Below, piece by piece: positions 41,865-50,150 of a stretch of DNA of 64,000 nt; the first letter of the stretch is position 1; every line of letters begins with the position of its first letter. Source of the DNA: G958296245 sp965262055 (GTDB lineage: Bacteria; Chloroflexota; Dehalococcoidia; Lucifugimonadales; G958296245). The notes below the pieces were generated by a model that did not search any database, was not told the DNA's origin, and worked only from the letters and a program-made list of their open reading frames with translations. Made by a program: the position numbers and the translations under genes. The DNA lies in assembly GCA_965262055.1 (NCBI GenBank), contig CBDHEI010000002.1, positions 2,046,001 to 2,110,000 on the forward strand. The letters run 5' to 3'.

Positions 41865-41981
41865 TTATTTAGGCTTCGCGCATCTTTCGGACACGGCGAA
41901 GTAGAGCCTGCTAAGCTACCATTGAGGAAGTGTGCCTACAAGCACATCCTAAGACGCGACGGCGAGGGGGTGAAAACGGCC

Positions 41982-42596
41982 GTGCAGGAAGTGACCTTCC
42001 AACTCACCACGCCGGACGGAGAGCCGGCGAGCGGCGACCTGCTGGCGGCCTACCCCGACGGAAGATACCTGACGGGCCAAACCCGCGGCGGCGTAGTCAG
42101 CTTGAAGTTGTACCGCACCGATGTGCAGATGACGGTGCTGGCGGCCGCCGACGGCTGCCTGCCGTTCCACGCCGACGTCACGCCGGGGGAGGCGCAGACA
42201 GTCACACTGGACATCCTGCCTTCTCCCGACGACAGGCAGGCGCTGATCTTCACGCCGAGAGGGCCTGAAGCGTCTGCATACCACTTCACGCGGAGCACGG
42301 GATATATCCCCGGTATCGAGGGGCGCCTTCGCCCGCACAGGGAGGCCGACGGTCGCCACTGCCTCTACACCGACAACATCGCCGTCAACGGGCAGGCCTG
42401 GTATCCCTGTACCCCCTTCGAGGTGGGAGACCCCCTTGAGCTTCTCGATGTCTACGGCGTCGAGACGACCGTCCGTTTCTTGGTGGTGGAGGAACAGTTT
42501 TCGCTCGTCGAGTACACGGTGGCCAGGACTTACGACGGGGAGAAGTACGGCGTCAGCTACACGACCCCCGGCGCCTACGAGGGTACGTCATGCTGA
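41982..42596 (+). CDS. uncharacterised protein with Ig-like N-terminal region, HEPN partner
   Basis: 204 aa from a GTG at 41982 with GGGGGTGA eight bases upstream; earlier in-frame starts (TTG 41922, GTG 41970) are possible. Residues 1-75 look like a carboxypeptidase-regulatory or Ig-like beta domain (VTFQLTTPDGEPASGDLLAA, TPGEAQTVTLDIL). The C-terminal 120 residues (ASAYHFTRSTGYIPGIEGRL, VRFLVVEEQFSLVEYTVART) are unassigned. Its stop overlaps the ATG of the HEPN-like gene, so the two are coupled. It has no relatives among the surrounding paralogs. Confidence 0.6.
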   Translation: MQEVTFQLTTPDGEPASGDLLAAYPDGRYLTGQTRGGVVSLKLYRTDVQMTVLAAADGCLPFHADVTPGEAQTVTLDILPSPDDRQALIFTPRGPEASAYHFTRSTGYIPGIEGRLRPHREADGRHCLYTDNIAVNGQAWYPCTPFEVGDPLELLDVYGVETTVRFLVVEEQFSLVEYTVARTYDGEKYGVSYTTPGAYEGTSC

Positions 42597-42985
42597 CTCC
42601 GGAGCGTCATCGGGAGATCAGCGCGCAGTTCCTCGAGCACGCGGAGGCCGAGCTTGAGAGTGGCGACTCCCTGCAGGCCTCCGAGAAGGCGTGGGGCGCG
42701 GTTGCCCACTGCGTGCACGCCATCGTCCGCCAGCGGGGGCGGGAGGTGAAATCGCACGGGGGACTGGAGACCGTGATCATGGAGTTGATCAAGAGGGAGC
42801 CTGAACACCGCGTCCACAGGCGGAGGCTGTACGATTCGGTCTATCGCCTTCACACCAACTTTTACCGCGACGAACTCTCCGAGGACGACGTGCGGCAGAG
42901 GATCGAGGACGCCGCAGAGCTGGTCGAGGCACTGGAGGAGTTGAACGCGATGGGAGAATCGAACCAATGCCAGAAGACTACATAG
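42590..42985 (+). CDS. HEPN/PaREP1-like helical protein
   Basis: 131 aa. The opening HREISAQFLEHAEAELESGD then ASEKAWGAVAHCVHAIVRQR is the helical pattern of PaREP1/HEPN proteins, which often act as RNases or as nucleotide-binding partners in toxin-antitoxin pairs. The canonical R-x4-6-H motif is not evident; HRVHRRRLYDSVYRLH is the closest basic region. It overlaps the preceding gene by seven bases and paralog E by 19 bases. It is cargo placed between the truncated and intact 5' ends of paralog E. Confidence 0.6.
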   Translation: MLTPERHREISAQFLEHAEAELESGDSLQASEKAWGAVAHCVHAIVRQRGREVKSHGGLETVIMELIKREPEHRVHRRRLYDSVYRLHTNFYRDELSEDDVRQRIEDAAELVEALEELNAMGESNQCQKTT

Positions 42986-44769
42986 ACGACCGCGCCTTCG
43001 AAGCGGAGCCGGTCTACTTCACCGACATGGACAGGTGCGAGCCGTCGTCCGCGGTGTCGCCGTACCCCGGCCTCGGCCGGTGGCGGACGCTCGCCTACGA
43101 GGCCGAGGGCATATCGGGCACGATGCTGCTGGCCGGCCCGGAGACCGCCGCGGCGCCCGTGACCTACCGGCTCCCGGTGTCCGGCTGGCACGCCATATCA
43201 GTAGGCTCCTACGGCGGCGTGGTCTGGGCCGGCGAAGGCTCGCGGGGCGTCCACCTGAGGACGAAGACCCTCGTCCTGGCGCGGTTGACGGGCGAGCGGA
43301 CCTTCAGCCCGTTGTCGCTGCCCGAAGAGTGGCTACGCCAGGGCGAGGAGGAGGACGAGGTGCTGCGGGACATGTACTGGAAGGTCGCCGACCTGACCGG
43401 ACAGGACATCGTTCTCGGGCAGCTCGGCTGGCGGGTGGCGGCCGGCGACGGGCCCGGCAGCTTCGCATCGCATACCGCCAGGGTGGCCTACGTCAAGGTG
43501 GTGCCGCTGTCCGACGCCGAGGTCGAGGCCGTGCAAGCCGACCGCCGTCGAAGCGACACGAAGGGGGTCTTCGTTCACAACGACATGTTCTCCTTCTTCT
43601 ATGGGTGCCGCCCCACGACCGAGGGCGACATCAGGCGGCACCTGGAGCCGAACCGCGACAGTGACATTTCGCGCGTCTACTTTGAGGTAGGCGGCGGCGA
43701 CCTGCCCAAGTATCCCTCCCGGATTGGGCGCGACCCGGCCTTCGACGGCCTGAACGACTTCCCCAGGGTGGGTGACCGGCTTCACGCGGAGGCGAGGAGG
43801 GTGCTGAGGGACAAGGGCATAGACGCGGTGCGAGTGGCGATGGACCACACCCGCGAGATGGGCCTGGAGTTCCACGCCTGTTATCGCGTGGCCGGGTTCC
43901 ACTACCCTCCGCCTATCGACCAGGCCAACTACGGCGCCAGCTTCTACAAGCAGCACCCGGAGTGGCGCGGCGCTGACAGGGAGGGCAATACGACGCCCAG
44001 GATGGCGTACTCCTACCCCGGAGTACGCCGGTACGTCCTCGCCGTGCTTAGCGAGATACTGGAGTACAGCGCGGACGGGCTCTGCCTGCTGTACAACCGG
44101 CGTCCGCCGCTGGTCGAGTACGAGCAGCCCGTGGTGGACGGCTTCATGCGGGAGTACGGCAAGGACCCGCGCCAGCTCGACGACGCCGACCCGGTGTGGC
44201 TGAGGTACAGGGCGCGGGTGCTCACGGAGTTCATGCGCGAGGTGCGCGAGCTAGTTGACGGCGCGGCTGCGGAGCAGGGCAGGGACATCGCCGTCTCGGC
44301 GGTCGTGCTCGACACCGAGGCGTCCAACCTCTACAACGCTTTGGACCTGAAGGCGTGGATCGACGAGGGGCTTGTGGATACCCTGATTCCGTATACATCC
44401 GAGCCGAACCTGAACAGCACGGTGACCGGGTGGGCAGACGCGTCGGACGCCGAGTACTTCGTGTCGCTGACCAGGGGAACGAAGTGCGGGCTCGCCCTGA
44501 ACCTGATGCCAAGAGACCTGACGGCGGAGCAGTACCGGACCCTGGCAGCCTCGCTGTACGAGGCCGGTGTCGAGAATCTCTTCTTCTGGGACGCCGACAT
44601 GCTGCAGGCGCGGTTCAGCAGCGAGGGCTCGTGGAACGCGCTGAGGCGGCTGGGTCACAGGGACGAGGTCGAGGCATGGGTTGCCGGAGGCAGGCCTAGT
44701 CTTGCCACCAAGGCGCTGAAGCTGACGCGCATCGGAGACTGGGACGTCTCATATGATACCCCCGGCTAG
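42967..44769 (+). CDS. glycosidase-like TIM-barrel protein, tandem paralog E
   Basis: 600 aa from the ATG at 42967 (GGGAGAA upstream, inside the end of the HEPN-like gene). The N-domain is LAGPETAAAPVTYRLPVSGW...HAISVGSYGG. Barrel landmarks are VFVHNDMFSFFYGCRPTTEG, GLEFHACYRVAGFHYPPPID, YSADGLCLLYNRRPPLVEYE, NLYNALDLKAWIDEGLVDTL and CGLALNLMPRDLTAEQYR, ending DWDVSYDTPG. A loop near residue 90 is longer than in the other copies. Its TAG stop lies inside the left end (CTAGCAGG) of structured repeat copy 3. Confidence 0.7.
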   Translation: MPEDYIDDRAFEAEPVYFTDMDRCEPSSAVSPYPGLGRWRTLAYEAEGISGTMLLAGPETAAAPVTYRLPVSGWHAISVGSYGGVVWAGEGSRGVHLRTKTLVLARLTGERTFSPLSLPEEWLRQGEEEDEVLRDMYWKVADLTGQDIVLGQLGWRVAAGDGPGSFASHTARVAYVKVVPLSDAEVEAVQADRRRSDTKGVFVHNDMFSFFYGCRPTTEGDIRRHLEPNRDSDISRVYFEVGGGDLPKYPSRIGRDPAFDGLNDFPRVGDRLHAEARRVLRDKGIDAVRVAMDHTREMGLEFHACYRVAGFHYPPPIDQANYGASFYKQHPEWRGADREGNTTPRMAYSYPGVRRYVLAVLSEILEYSADGLCLLYNRRPPLVEYEQPVVDGFMREYGKDPRQLDDADPVWLRYRARVLTEFMREVRELVDGAAAEQGRDIAVSAVVLDTEASNLYNALDLKAWIDEGLVDTLIPYTSEPNLNSTVTGWADASDAEYFVSLTRGTKCGLALNLMPRDLTAEQYRTLAASLYEAGVENLFFWDADMLQARFSSEGSWNALRRLGHRDEVEAWVAGGRPSLATKALKLTRIGDWDVSYDTPG

Positions 44770-44882
44770 CAGGGCAGGACGCGCGAATACGGGGTGTGCG
44801 GAGGGGCGTAGCCCCTTTGCCGGGAGTCTGAGGGTGTCCCCTCAGATAAGGTCAGGAAGAGTTCTCTTACGCGGCCTGCTAG
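44766..44882. repeat. structured dispersed repeat (CTAG-ended family), copy 3
   Basis: The shortest copy, 117 bp. It starts CTAGCAGGGC and ends GCCTGCTAG, near-perfect inverted ends. The core GAGGGGCGTAGCCCCTTTGC with CGGGAGTCTGAGGGTGTCCC and CTCAGATAA matches the other copies; most of the distal TTCTTTC...GAAAGAA arm is missing. The TAG in its left end is the stop codon of paralog E. Confidence 0.85.
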
Positions 44883-44918
44883 TCACAGACCAGACATACT
44901 TAATCGGGAGGACGTGAA

Positions 44919-46715
44919 ATGACCGCTACAGACCGGATCGCCGACCGAGGGCTCTCGTGCGAGCCCATCTACCGGACCGACATGGATAGCAGCGGGCCGG
45001 CTGACGCTATCTCGGAGACGCCCAAGCACAGGCGGTGGAGGAAGATGAGCTACGCCGCCCAGAACGGCATGTCGGGCGTCATGCTGATGGCAGGCCCGGA
45101 GACAGCGGCCCCCGACGTTACGTACCCGCTGAAGGCGTCGGGCTGGCACGCTGTGTCGATCGGCGTCTACGGGGCGCGGCGGCACAGGGTCGGGATGATG
45201 GTGCGCCTCTCCAGCGACGAGACCTTCCACATCCTCACCCTGCCGGAGGTCCCGGCGCCTTCCGGCGGCCTTGGCGGCAAGATGAAGGAGGTGCACGACC
45301 CGGGCATCCACGAGCTCTACTGGCGCGCGGCGGACCTGACGAACGAGGACCTGGTGATCGGGCAGGAGCAGTGGCGCTCGGCGCCAGGCGAAGGCCCTGG
45401 CTCCTACGGCTGCCAGGAGAGCCGGATAGCCTACGTCAAGCTGGTGCCCCTCACTGACGCCGAGGTCGCTGAAGTGCTGGCAGACCGGGAGCGTACCGAG
45501 ACGAAGCGGCTCTTCGTGCACAACGACTCCCACGGCGTCCACGTGCAGCCCCGCCCCACCACCGCCGAGGAGATACGCAGGCACGTAGAGCCGTACCGCG
45601 ACAGCGACATCGCCCGCGTCTACTGGGAGTCCGGCATGGGCGACCTTATGCACTACTTCACGAAGATCGGCAGGATACCCTCCTACTACGGGCTGGAGGA
45701 CTACGTTGGAATCCACTACCGCTGGGGCGCCGAGAGCTGGCGCTCGCTCCAGGAGCAGGGCATAGACCCCTTCCAGATGGCCTTGGAGCACGCCCACCGG
45801 GTGGGCATCGAGTTCCACGCCAGCTACCGCGTGGCCGGCTTCCACTTCCCGCCGAACCACGACCACTTCGACTACGGCTCCTCCTTCTACGACCACCACC
45901 CGGAGTGGAGCGCGAAGGACCGCGACGGCAACGTGACGCCCAGGCTCTCGTACGCCTACGAAGGTGTGCGCAGGTTCGTGGTAAGGCTGCTGCGGGAGAT
46001 GGCCGGGTATGACGTGGACGGCGTGTGCCTGCTCTACAACCGGCGCCCGCCCCTCGTCGAGTACGACGACCCCGTGGTGGAGGGCTTCCAGCGCGAGTAC
46101 GGTGAGGACCCGCGCAGCCTCGCGGACGACGACCCGCGGTGGCTCTCGTACCGGGCCGGCGTCCTGACCCAATTCCACCGCGAGGTGCGAGAGGCGATGG
46201 ACGACGAGGCACAAAGGCAGGGCAGGAGGCCCATCCGGATAACTGCCGTCGTCATGAGCACCGAGCAGGAGAATCTCTACAACGCCATGGATCTCAAGGC
46301 CTGGGTGGACGAGGGACTCGTGGACACGATAGTTCCCTATACATCGGTGCCGAACCTGGACAGCATGCGCCATGGCTGGACGGACCCGAGCGCCGCAGAG
46401 CACTTCGTTGCGCTGACGAAAGGCACGGACTGCGAGCTTGCGATCAACCTGATGCCGCGCCACCTCAGCTCGGAGGAGTATAGGCAGCGTGTTGGGCCGC
46501 TCTACGACGTGGGGGTCGACAACTTCTTCTTCTGGGACTCGGACGTGCACCAGGCCCGGTCCGACAATTCCAACAACTGGAACGGCCTGATGCGCCTGGG
46601 CCACCGCGAGGAGGTCCAGTCCTGGCTGCGCGCAGGCCAGCCGGACCTGAGCGCGCCCCGGGCGCCCCTGTCCGTGCTGGGCGACTGGGACCTGGCCTAC
46701 GAAACGCCAGGATAG
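44919..46715 (+). CDS. glycosidase-like TIM-barrel protein, tandem paralog F
   Basis: 598 aa from the ATG at 44919 with GGGAGGAC upstream. The N-domain has LMAGPETAAPDVTYPLKASGW then HAVSIG. Barrel landmarks are LFVHNDSHGVHVQPRPTTAE, GIEFHASYRVAGFHFPPNHD, YDVDGVCLLYNRRPPLVEYD, NLYNAMDLKAWVDEGLVDTI and CELAINLMPRHLSSEEYRQR, ending DWDLAYETPG. The PPP of the other copies is PPN here. It is the last member of the array; a broken GNAT fragment follows. Confidence 0.7.
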   Translation: MTATDRIADRGLSCEPIYRTDMDSSGPADAISETPKHRRWRKMSYAAQNGMSGVMLMAGPETAAPDVTYPLKASGWHAVSIGVYGARRHRVGMMVRLSSDETFHILTLPEVPAPSGGLGGKMKEVHDPGIHELYWRAADLTNEDLVIGQEQWRSAPGEGPGSYGCQESRIAYVKLVPLTDAEVAEVLADRERTETKRLFVHNDSHGVHVQPRPTTAEEIRRHVEPYRDSDIARVYWESGMGDLMHYFTKIGRIPSYYGLEDYVGIHYRWGAESWRSLQEQGIDPFQMALEHAHRVGIEFHASYRVAGFHFPPNHDHFDYGSSFYDHHPEWSAKDRDGNVTPRLSYAYEGVRRFVVRLLREMAGYDVDGVCLLYNRRPPLVEYDDPVVEGFQREYGEDPRSLADDDPRWLSYRAGVLTQFHREVREAMDDEAQRQGRRPIRITAVVMSTEQENLYNAMDLKAWVDEGLVDTIVPYTSVPNLDSMRHGWTDPSAAEHFVALTKGTDCELAINLMPRHLSSEEYRQRVGPLYDVGVDNFFFWDSDVHQARSDNSNNWNGLMRLGHREEVQSWLRAGQPDLSAPRAPLSVLGDWDLAYETPG

Positions 46716-46727
46716 GAAAAGCGTCCG

Positions 46728-46916
46728 GTGAACGGCGGGCCGGAAATCGAGCTAGCTTCGACGGAGCACCTCGACCTGCTCGCAGAATTGGCTGCGGGCT
46801 TCCGTGACCCCCTGGGGCGGTTGGCCCCGACCAACGCGGAGCTCTCGGCAAGCATACGCTCTCTGCTGAGTGGACGACGGCGCCGACTTGGATCTCAGCT
46901 AGTGTCCCGTCTTTGA
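46728..46916 (+). pseudogene. N-terminal fragment of a GNAT-type acetyltransferase
   Basis: 62 codons from a GTG at 46728. IELASTEHLDLLAELAAGFR followed by DPLGRLAPTNAELSASI resembles the first helix-turn region of GNAT proteins with 'GFRDxxGRxxPTdaEl'. The acetyl-CoA binding part is absent, and the frame degrades to LLSGRRRRLGSQLVSRL and a stop. The 190 bases to the next gene hold no other ORF of note. Confidence 0.5.
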
Positions 46917-47104
46917 AGTTCGTAGTGTAACCGGAAACGCCCTTCGACGAGCTTTCAAGTAACTGCTGACACCCCCTCTGTATCTCCCCGGAGGAGGAAG
47001 AACCAAAGGTAACCATTCAGCAGTTGCTTCCACTTGCAAGGCCGCGGCGCGGGGGCGTAATGTTGCTCGGGGCGACCGTGATAGTGGCATAGCAGGAAAC
47101 CAGA

Positions 47105-48235
47105 ATGTCTGATAGCTACGAACGCCATTTCCGGTTCTACGACAACCGCGAGAAATACCTCCTCTTTGTGAGCACCTGCAGTGAGAAACAGGCAATCTCC
47201 GAGCGCGTCGCCATGGACATCAGGGGTCTCCAACCAGTGCCACCAGCTTTACGCGTCTTTGACGCAGGTATGGGCGATGGGACCGTTCTCACACGTGTAA
47301 TGAGAAGCCTCCACCGCCAACACCCTACGGTCCCCTTTCTCATCGTTGGGAAGGAGATTAGCCAAGAGGACATCCGTATCAGCTTGGAGAAGATGGCCGA
47401 CAGGTTCTATGAACATCCGCTCACCGTCCTGGTGCTGACCAATATGCTCTACTCCGAGGCCCCTTGGCTCCGTCCCAGATCGAGTGCGATGCAGGCACGC
47501 CTCAACTGGCTGGAGGCGCCGCTTGAAGGCAGCACGGCTTTCGAATTCGATGAACAGATTAGCGACCTCGAGCAACATGTTCAGGACTGGTGGAAGACAA
47601 CCCCGAGTGAGCACACCGGCAATCCCCTCTACGTGACTCCCTCGGTGCTAGTGATATATCGCAAAGACCACGAATGGCCGTTGGCGCCGGTCATCCCTCA
47701 GAAAGGGGGCCCGCACCACGAATACGACCTTGTAATCGCAGCCCAACCCTTTAGGGCGAGGCTGACAGCGAAGGTAAAAGTCAGGAACGTACTTGCTCCC
47801 TTGGCGCGCTCCCTGGCTCCCGGGGGTTGTATGGTCGTCATTCAGTCCACCGGCAAGGACCCGGGGATGGAGATAATTCGTGGAGTTTGGCCTGGCGAGG
47901 ACCCCTTTCTCACGCCTCGTCAGGAACTTCTTAGAGAACTGAGCTCACATCTGAGAGACAGCCATACAGAGCTGCGGTATCTGAGCTATCCCGATTCCCG
48001 GGCACAGTTCCGCTATGATTTGCGGTTGCCGCCTTCTGAACTCGAAACGAACATCAGCACCTCGACGTTGCTGGCAGCTTGGAATGCCGCAACCTATGTC
48101 GCCCAGATAGAGGACGAACGGCTCACCCAAGCGATGAGCCGGGGCGACTACATAGATGTGACCTCACAGGTCCTGAAAAGGTACCGGGGTCTGTGGTTCG
48201 TCGACGAGTCCTTTAACGTGGCCAGGGTGGCCTGA
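47105..48235 (+). CDS. SAM-dependent methyltransferase-like protein
   Basis: 376 aa with AGGAAA before the ATG. RVFDAGMGDGTVLTRVMRSL near residue 50 is a motif I glycine-rich loop. FLIVGKEISQEDIRISLEKM is motif II-like. LVIAAQPFRARLTAKVKVRN then LAPLARSLAPGGCMVVIQST fit motifs IV-VI. A central insertion carries Trp-rich sequence (QDWWKTTPSEHTGNP). The substrate is unknown. Composition is less GC-rich than the paralog array, suggesting separate acquisition. Confidence 0.7.
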   Translation: MSDSYERHFRFYDNREKYLLFVSTCSEKQAISERVAMDIRGLQPVPPALRVFDAGMGDGTVLTRVMRSLHRQHPTVPFLIVGKEISQEDIRISLEKMADRFYEHPLTVLVLTNMLYSEAPWLRPRSSAMQARLNWLEAPLEGSTAFEFDEQISDLEQHVQDWWKTTPSEHTGNPLYVTPSVLVIYRKDHEWPLAPVIPQKGGPHHEYDLVIAAQPFRARLTAKVKVRNVLAPLARSLAPGGCMVVIQSTGKDPGMEIIRGVWPGEDPFLTPRQELLRELSSHLRDSHTELRYLSYPDSRAQFRYDLRLPPSELETNISTSTLLAAWNAATYVAQIEDERLTQAMSRGDYIDVTSQVLKRYRGLWFVDESFNVARVA

Positions 48236-48297
48236 GAGGGCCACTGCCTGATGTCTTACCGGTGCAACAACTCAAGACTAGATGAAAGGGAGGAGCT

Positions 48298-49383
48298 ATG
48301 AAGACTTACAGGGCGGCTCTGATCGGATGCAGCAGGATGGGCGCGTTCATCGACAACGAGGTGTCCGCCGACAGGTATCCCTACTCCCACGCGGCGGGAT
48401 ATGAGGCATGTGACCGGACGGAGCTGGTGGCGTGTTCCGATCTCAGGACCGACGTCATGGCTAGGGTCGGCGAGCGCTATCGCGTTCCCTTAGAGCGCCA
48501 GTACACCGACTACAGGGAGATGATGGAGCGGGAGCAGCCGGACATAGTCAGCGTAGCCACGCAGCCGGAGCCCCGCGCGGAGATCGTCTGCCACATGGCC
48601 AACAGCGGTGCCAGGGCCATATACGCGGAGAAGGCGATGGCGTCCTCCATGGCCGACGCCGACGCGATGGTGGAGGCGTGCGAGAGCAACGGCGTGTTCT
48701 TCAACCTGGGTACTAACCGGCGGTGGGACAGAGGCTTCGACCTGATGAAGGAGGTCATCGACAGTGGAAGGCTGGGTAAGCTGAAGTCGCTGACCATCTA
48801 CAGTACGGGCACGCTCTTCAACGGCGCGAGCCACTCCTTCGACCTGATCATGCGCCTCAACGGCGACCATCCCGCGGTGTGGGTGCAGGGGCTGCTGAGG
48901 GACGCCGACCACGCGATCGGCAACGGAACGATATCGATAGACCCGGTCGGCGAGGGCATCATCGAGTTCGAGAACGGAGTGACCGCCTATGCCCTGAATT
49001 CCGGGGGCCGCCGGTCGGAGTGGGAGGCCGTCTGCGAGGATGGTGTGGTGACCGCGCTGTCGAACGGCGAGGAGTGGCAGCTCCGGGAGCCCGGCGAGCC
49101 CGACCATAGGGGCCGGGGTTCGCTGGTCACGGGAAAGTTCCCCGAGTACGAGTGGAAGAGCCCGACGCTCACGCTGGTCGAGGACCTGGTCCACTCCCTG
49201 GACACAGGCGAGCCGACGCGCTGCGGCGTGAGGGTGGCCCGCGCCAGCACCGAGCTGATCTTCGCCGTGATCGAGTCGCACCTGAGGGGCGGCGCCCGCG
49301 TCACCCTGCCCCTGGAGGGCAGCACCATCCGGATGGAGCGCGGGGTACCCGCCAAGCAGCCCCGCTTCCAGAGACAGAACTGA
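48298..49383 (+). CDS. Gfo/Idh/MocA-family NAD(P)-dependent oxidoreductase
   Basis: 361 aa with GGGAGGAG before the ATG. The Rossmann fold start AALIGCSRMGAFIDNEVSAD is somewhat unusual (GCSRMG for GxGxxG). REQPDIVSVATQPEPRAEIV and AIYAEKAMASSMADADAMVE carry the family's EKP-like motif, here EKA: the usual Pro after the catalytic-site Lys is Ala. FNLGTNRRWDRGF is the region of the active-site loop. It likely oxidises a sugar or inositol derivative, which fits the neighbouring glycosidase-like genes. A hairpin GGGCCA/TGGCCC follows at 49390-49407. Confidence 0.88.
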   Translation: MKTYRAALIGCSRMGAFIDNEVSADRYPYSHAAGYEACDRTELVACSDLRTDVMARVGERYRVPLERQYTDYREMMEREQPDIVSVATQPEPRAEIVCHMANSGARAIYAEKAMASSMADADAMVEACESNGVFFNLGTNRRWDRGFDLMKEVIDSGRLGKLKSLTIYSTGTLFNGASHSFDLIMRLNGDHPAVWVQGLLRDADHAIGNGTISIDPVGEGIIEFENGVTAYALNSGGRRSEWEAVCEDGVVTALSNGEEWQLREPGEPDHRGRGSLVTGKFPEYEWKSPTLTLVEDLVHSLDTGEPTRCGVRVARASTELIFAVIESHLRGGARVTLPLEGSTIRMERGVPAKQPRFQRQN

Positions 49384-49389
49384 CAGAGC

Positions 49390-49407
49390 GGGCCATCACG
49401 CTGGCCC
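49390..49407. terminator. weak terminator-like hairpin between Gfo/Idh/MocA gene and SBP pseudogene
   Basis: GGGCCA (49390-49395) pairs with TGGCCC (49402-49407) around a six-base loop; TTCTCCCTCT follows on the plus strand. It resembles a worn version of the perfect hairpin at 50100-50131. It may be the decayed terminator of the duplicated binding-protein gene as well as serving the Gfo/Idh/MocA gene. Confidence 0.45.
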
Positions 49408-49437
49408 TTCTCCCTCTATCTGCTAGTCGTCTCCCCT

Positions 49438-50020
49438 ACTGGCCCAGCTGAACCGCTATCTGCTTGGCGATCGGTCCGTCCTCGTTGAGAGGGTGCTTCG
49501 CGCCAAAGTACACCACGTCTATCTAGTGGGCAAGGTAGCTCCAGGAGTTTTCCTCTCCGTGAAACTCGGGGGTGAACATGATGTCCTTGAGCTCGTTGGG
49601 CTGCGGGCGCCTGCCGAAGCCGGGTACCCAGACGTGGGCGCCGTAGGTGTGGAGGCGCAGCGGAGACGAGACGACGACGATGGGTAGGTCCTCGATGAAC
49701 ATCTCGTTGATCGCGATGCCTAGCTCCACGAGCTCCTCGTACGTCAGAGCCCGTGGCACCCCATCCAGGAGGGCGTCGAGCTCGGGGCTGGCGTAGCCCC
49801 TCGAGTCGAACTGGTTGCTGTGGAGGTAGTAGGCCGGGTTTGTAACGGTGCCGCCCCAACTGTCGCCTCGGACCAGGGCCGTAGTTGTGGTTCTCGTAGT
49901 AGGCGGCCGCCCAGACTGGAGTCTCCATAGTCTCATGCTTGACCCTCAGACCGGCGTCCGCCAACATCTGCTGCTCAGCTGCCAACTGGTCCAAAACATC
50001 GCCTGAGTAATCAGGGGCCT
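49438..50020 (-). pseudogene. decayed 3' copy of the peptide-binding lipoprotein gene
   Basis: Read on the minus strand it matches the last 190 codons of the intact gene at 50151: QLAAEQQMLADAGLRV, METPVWAAAYYENHNYGP, then after a frameshift near 49870 SRGYASPELDALLDGVPRAL and VPGFGRRPQPNELKDIMFTP. A TAG replaces a Gln codon after SWSYLAH, and the reading would go on DVVYFGAKHPLNEDGPIAKQ to a final stop near 49438. Only the 3' third remains. Confidence 0.9.
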
Positions 50021-50091
50021 TGGCTATAGGGCCTGACCCTGTGAGGGTGCGGGTTGGACGGGCGGTGTTAGGTCTACGTGGGGGTGCAGCG

Positions 50092-50131
50092 GTGAAAACA
50101 GAGAGGGGGCCAATCACTTGGCCCCCTCTCT
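50092..50131 (-). terminator. intrinsic terminator of the peptide-binding lipoprotein gene
   Basis: A perfect 13-bp stem (AGAGAGGGGGCCA at 50100-50112 with TGGCCCCCTCTCT at 50119-50131) has a six-base loop and is followed on the minus strand by TGTTTTCAC. It lies 20 bases after the stop codon. Confidence 0.8.
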
Positions 50132-50150
50132 ACTTGCTATGCGGTTTGCC

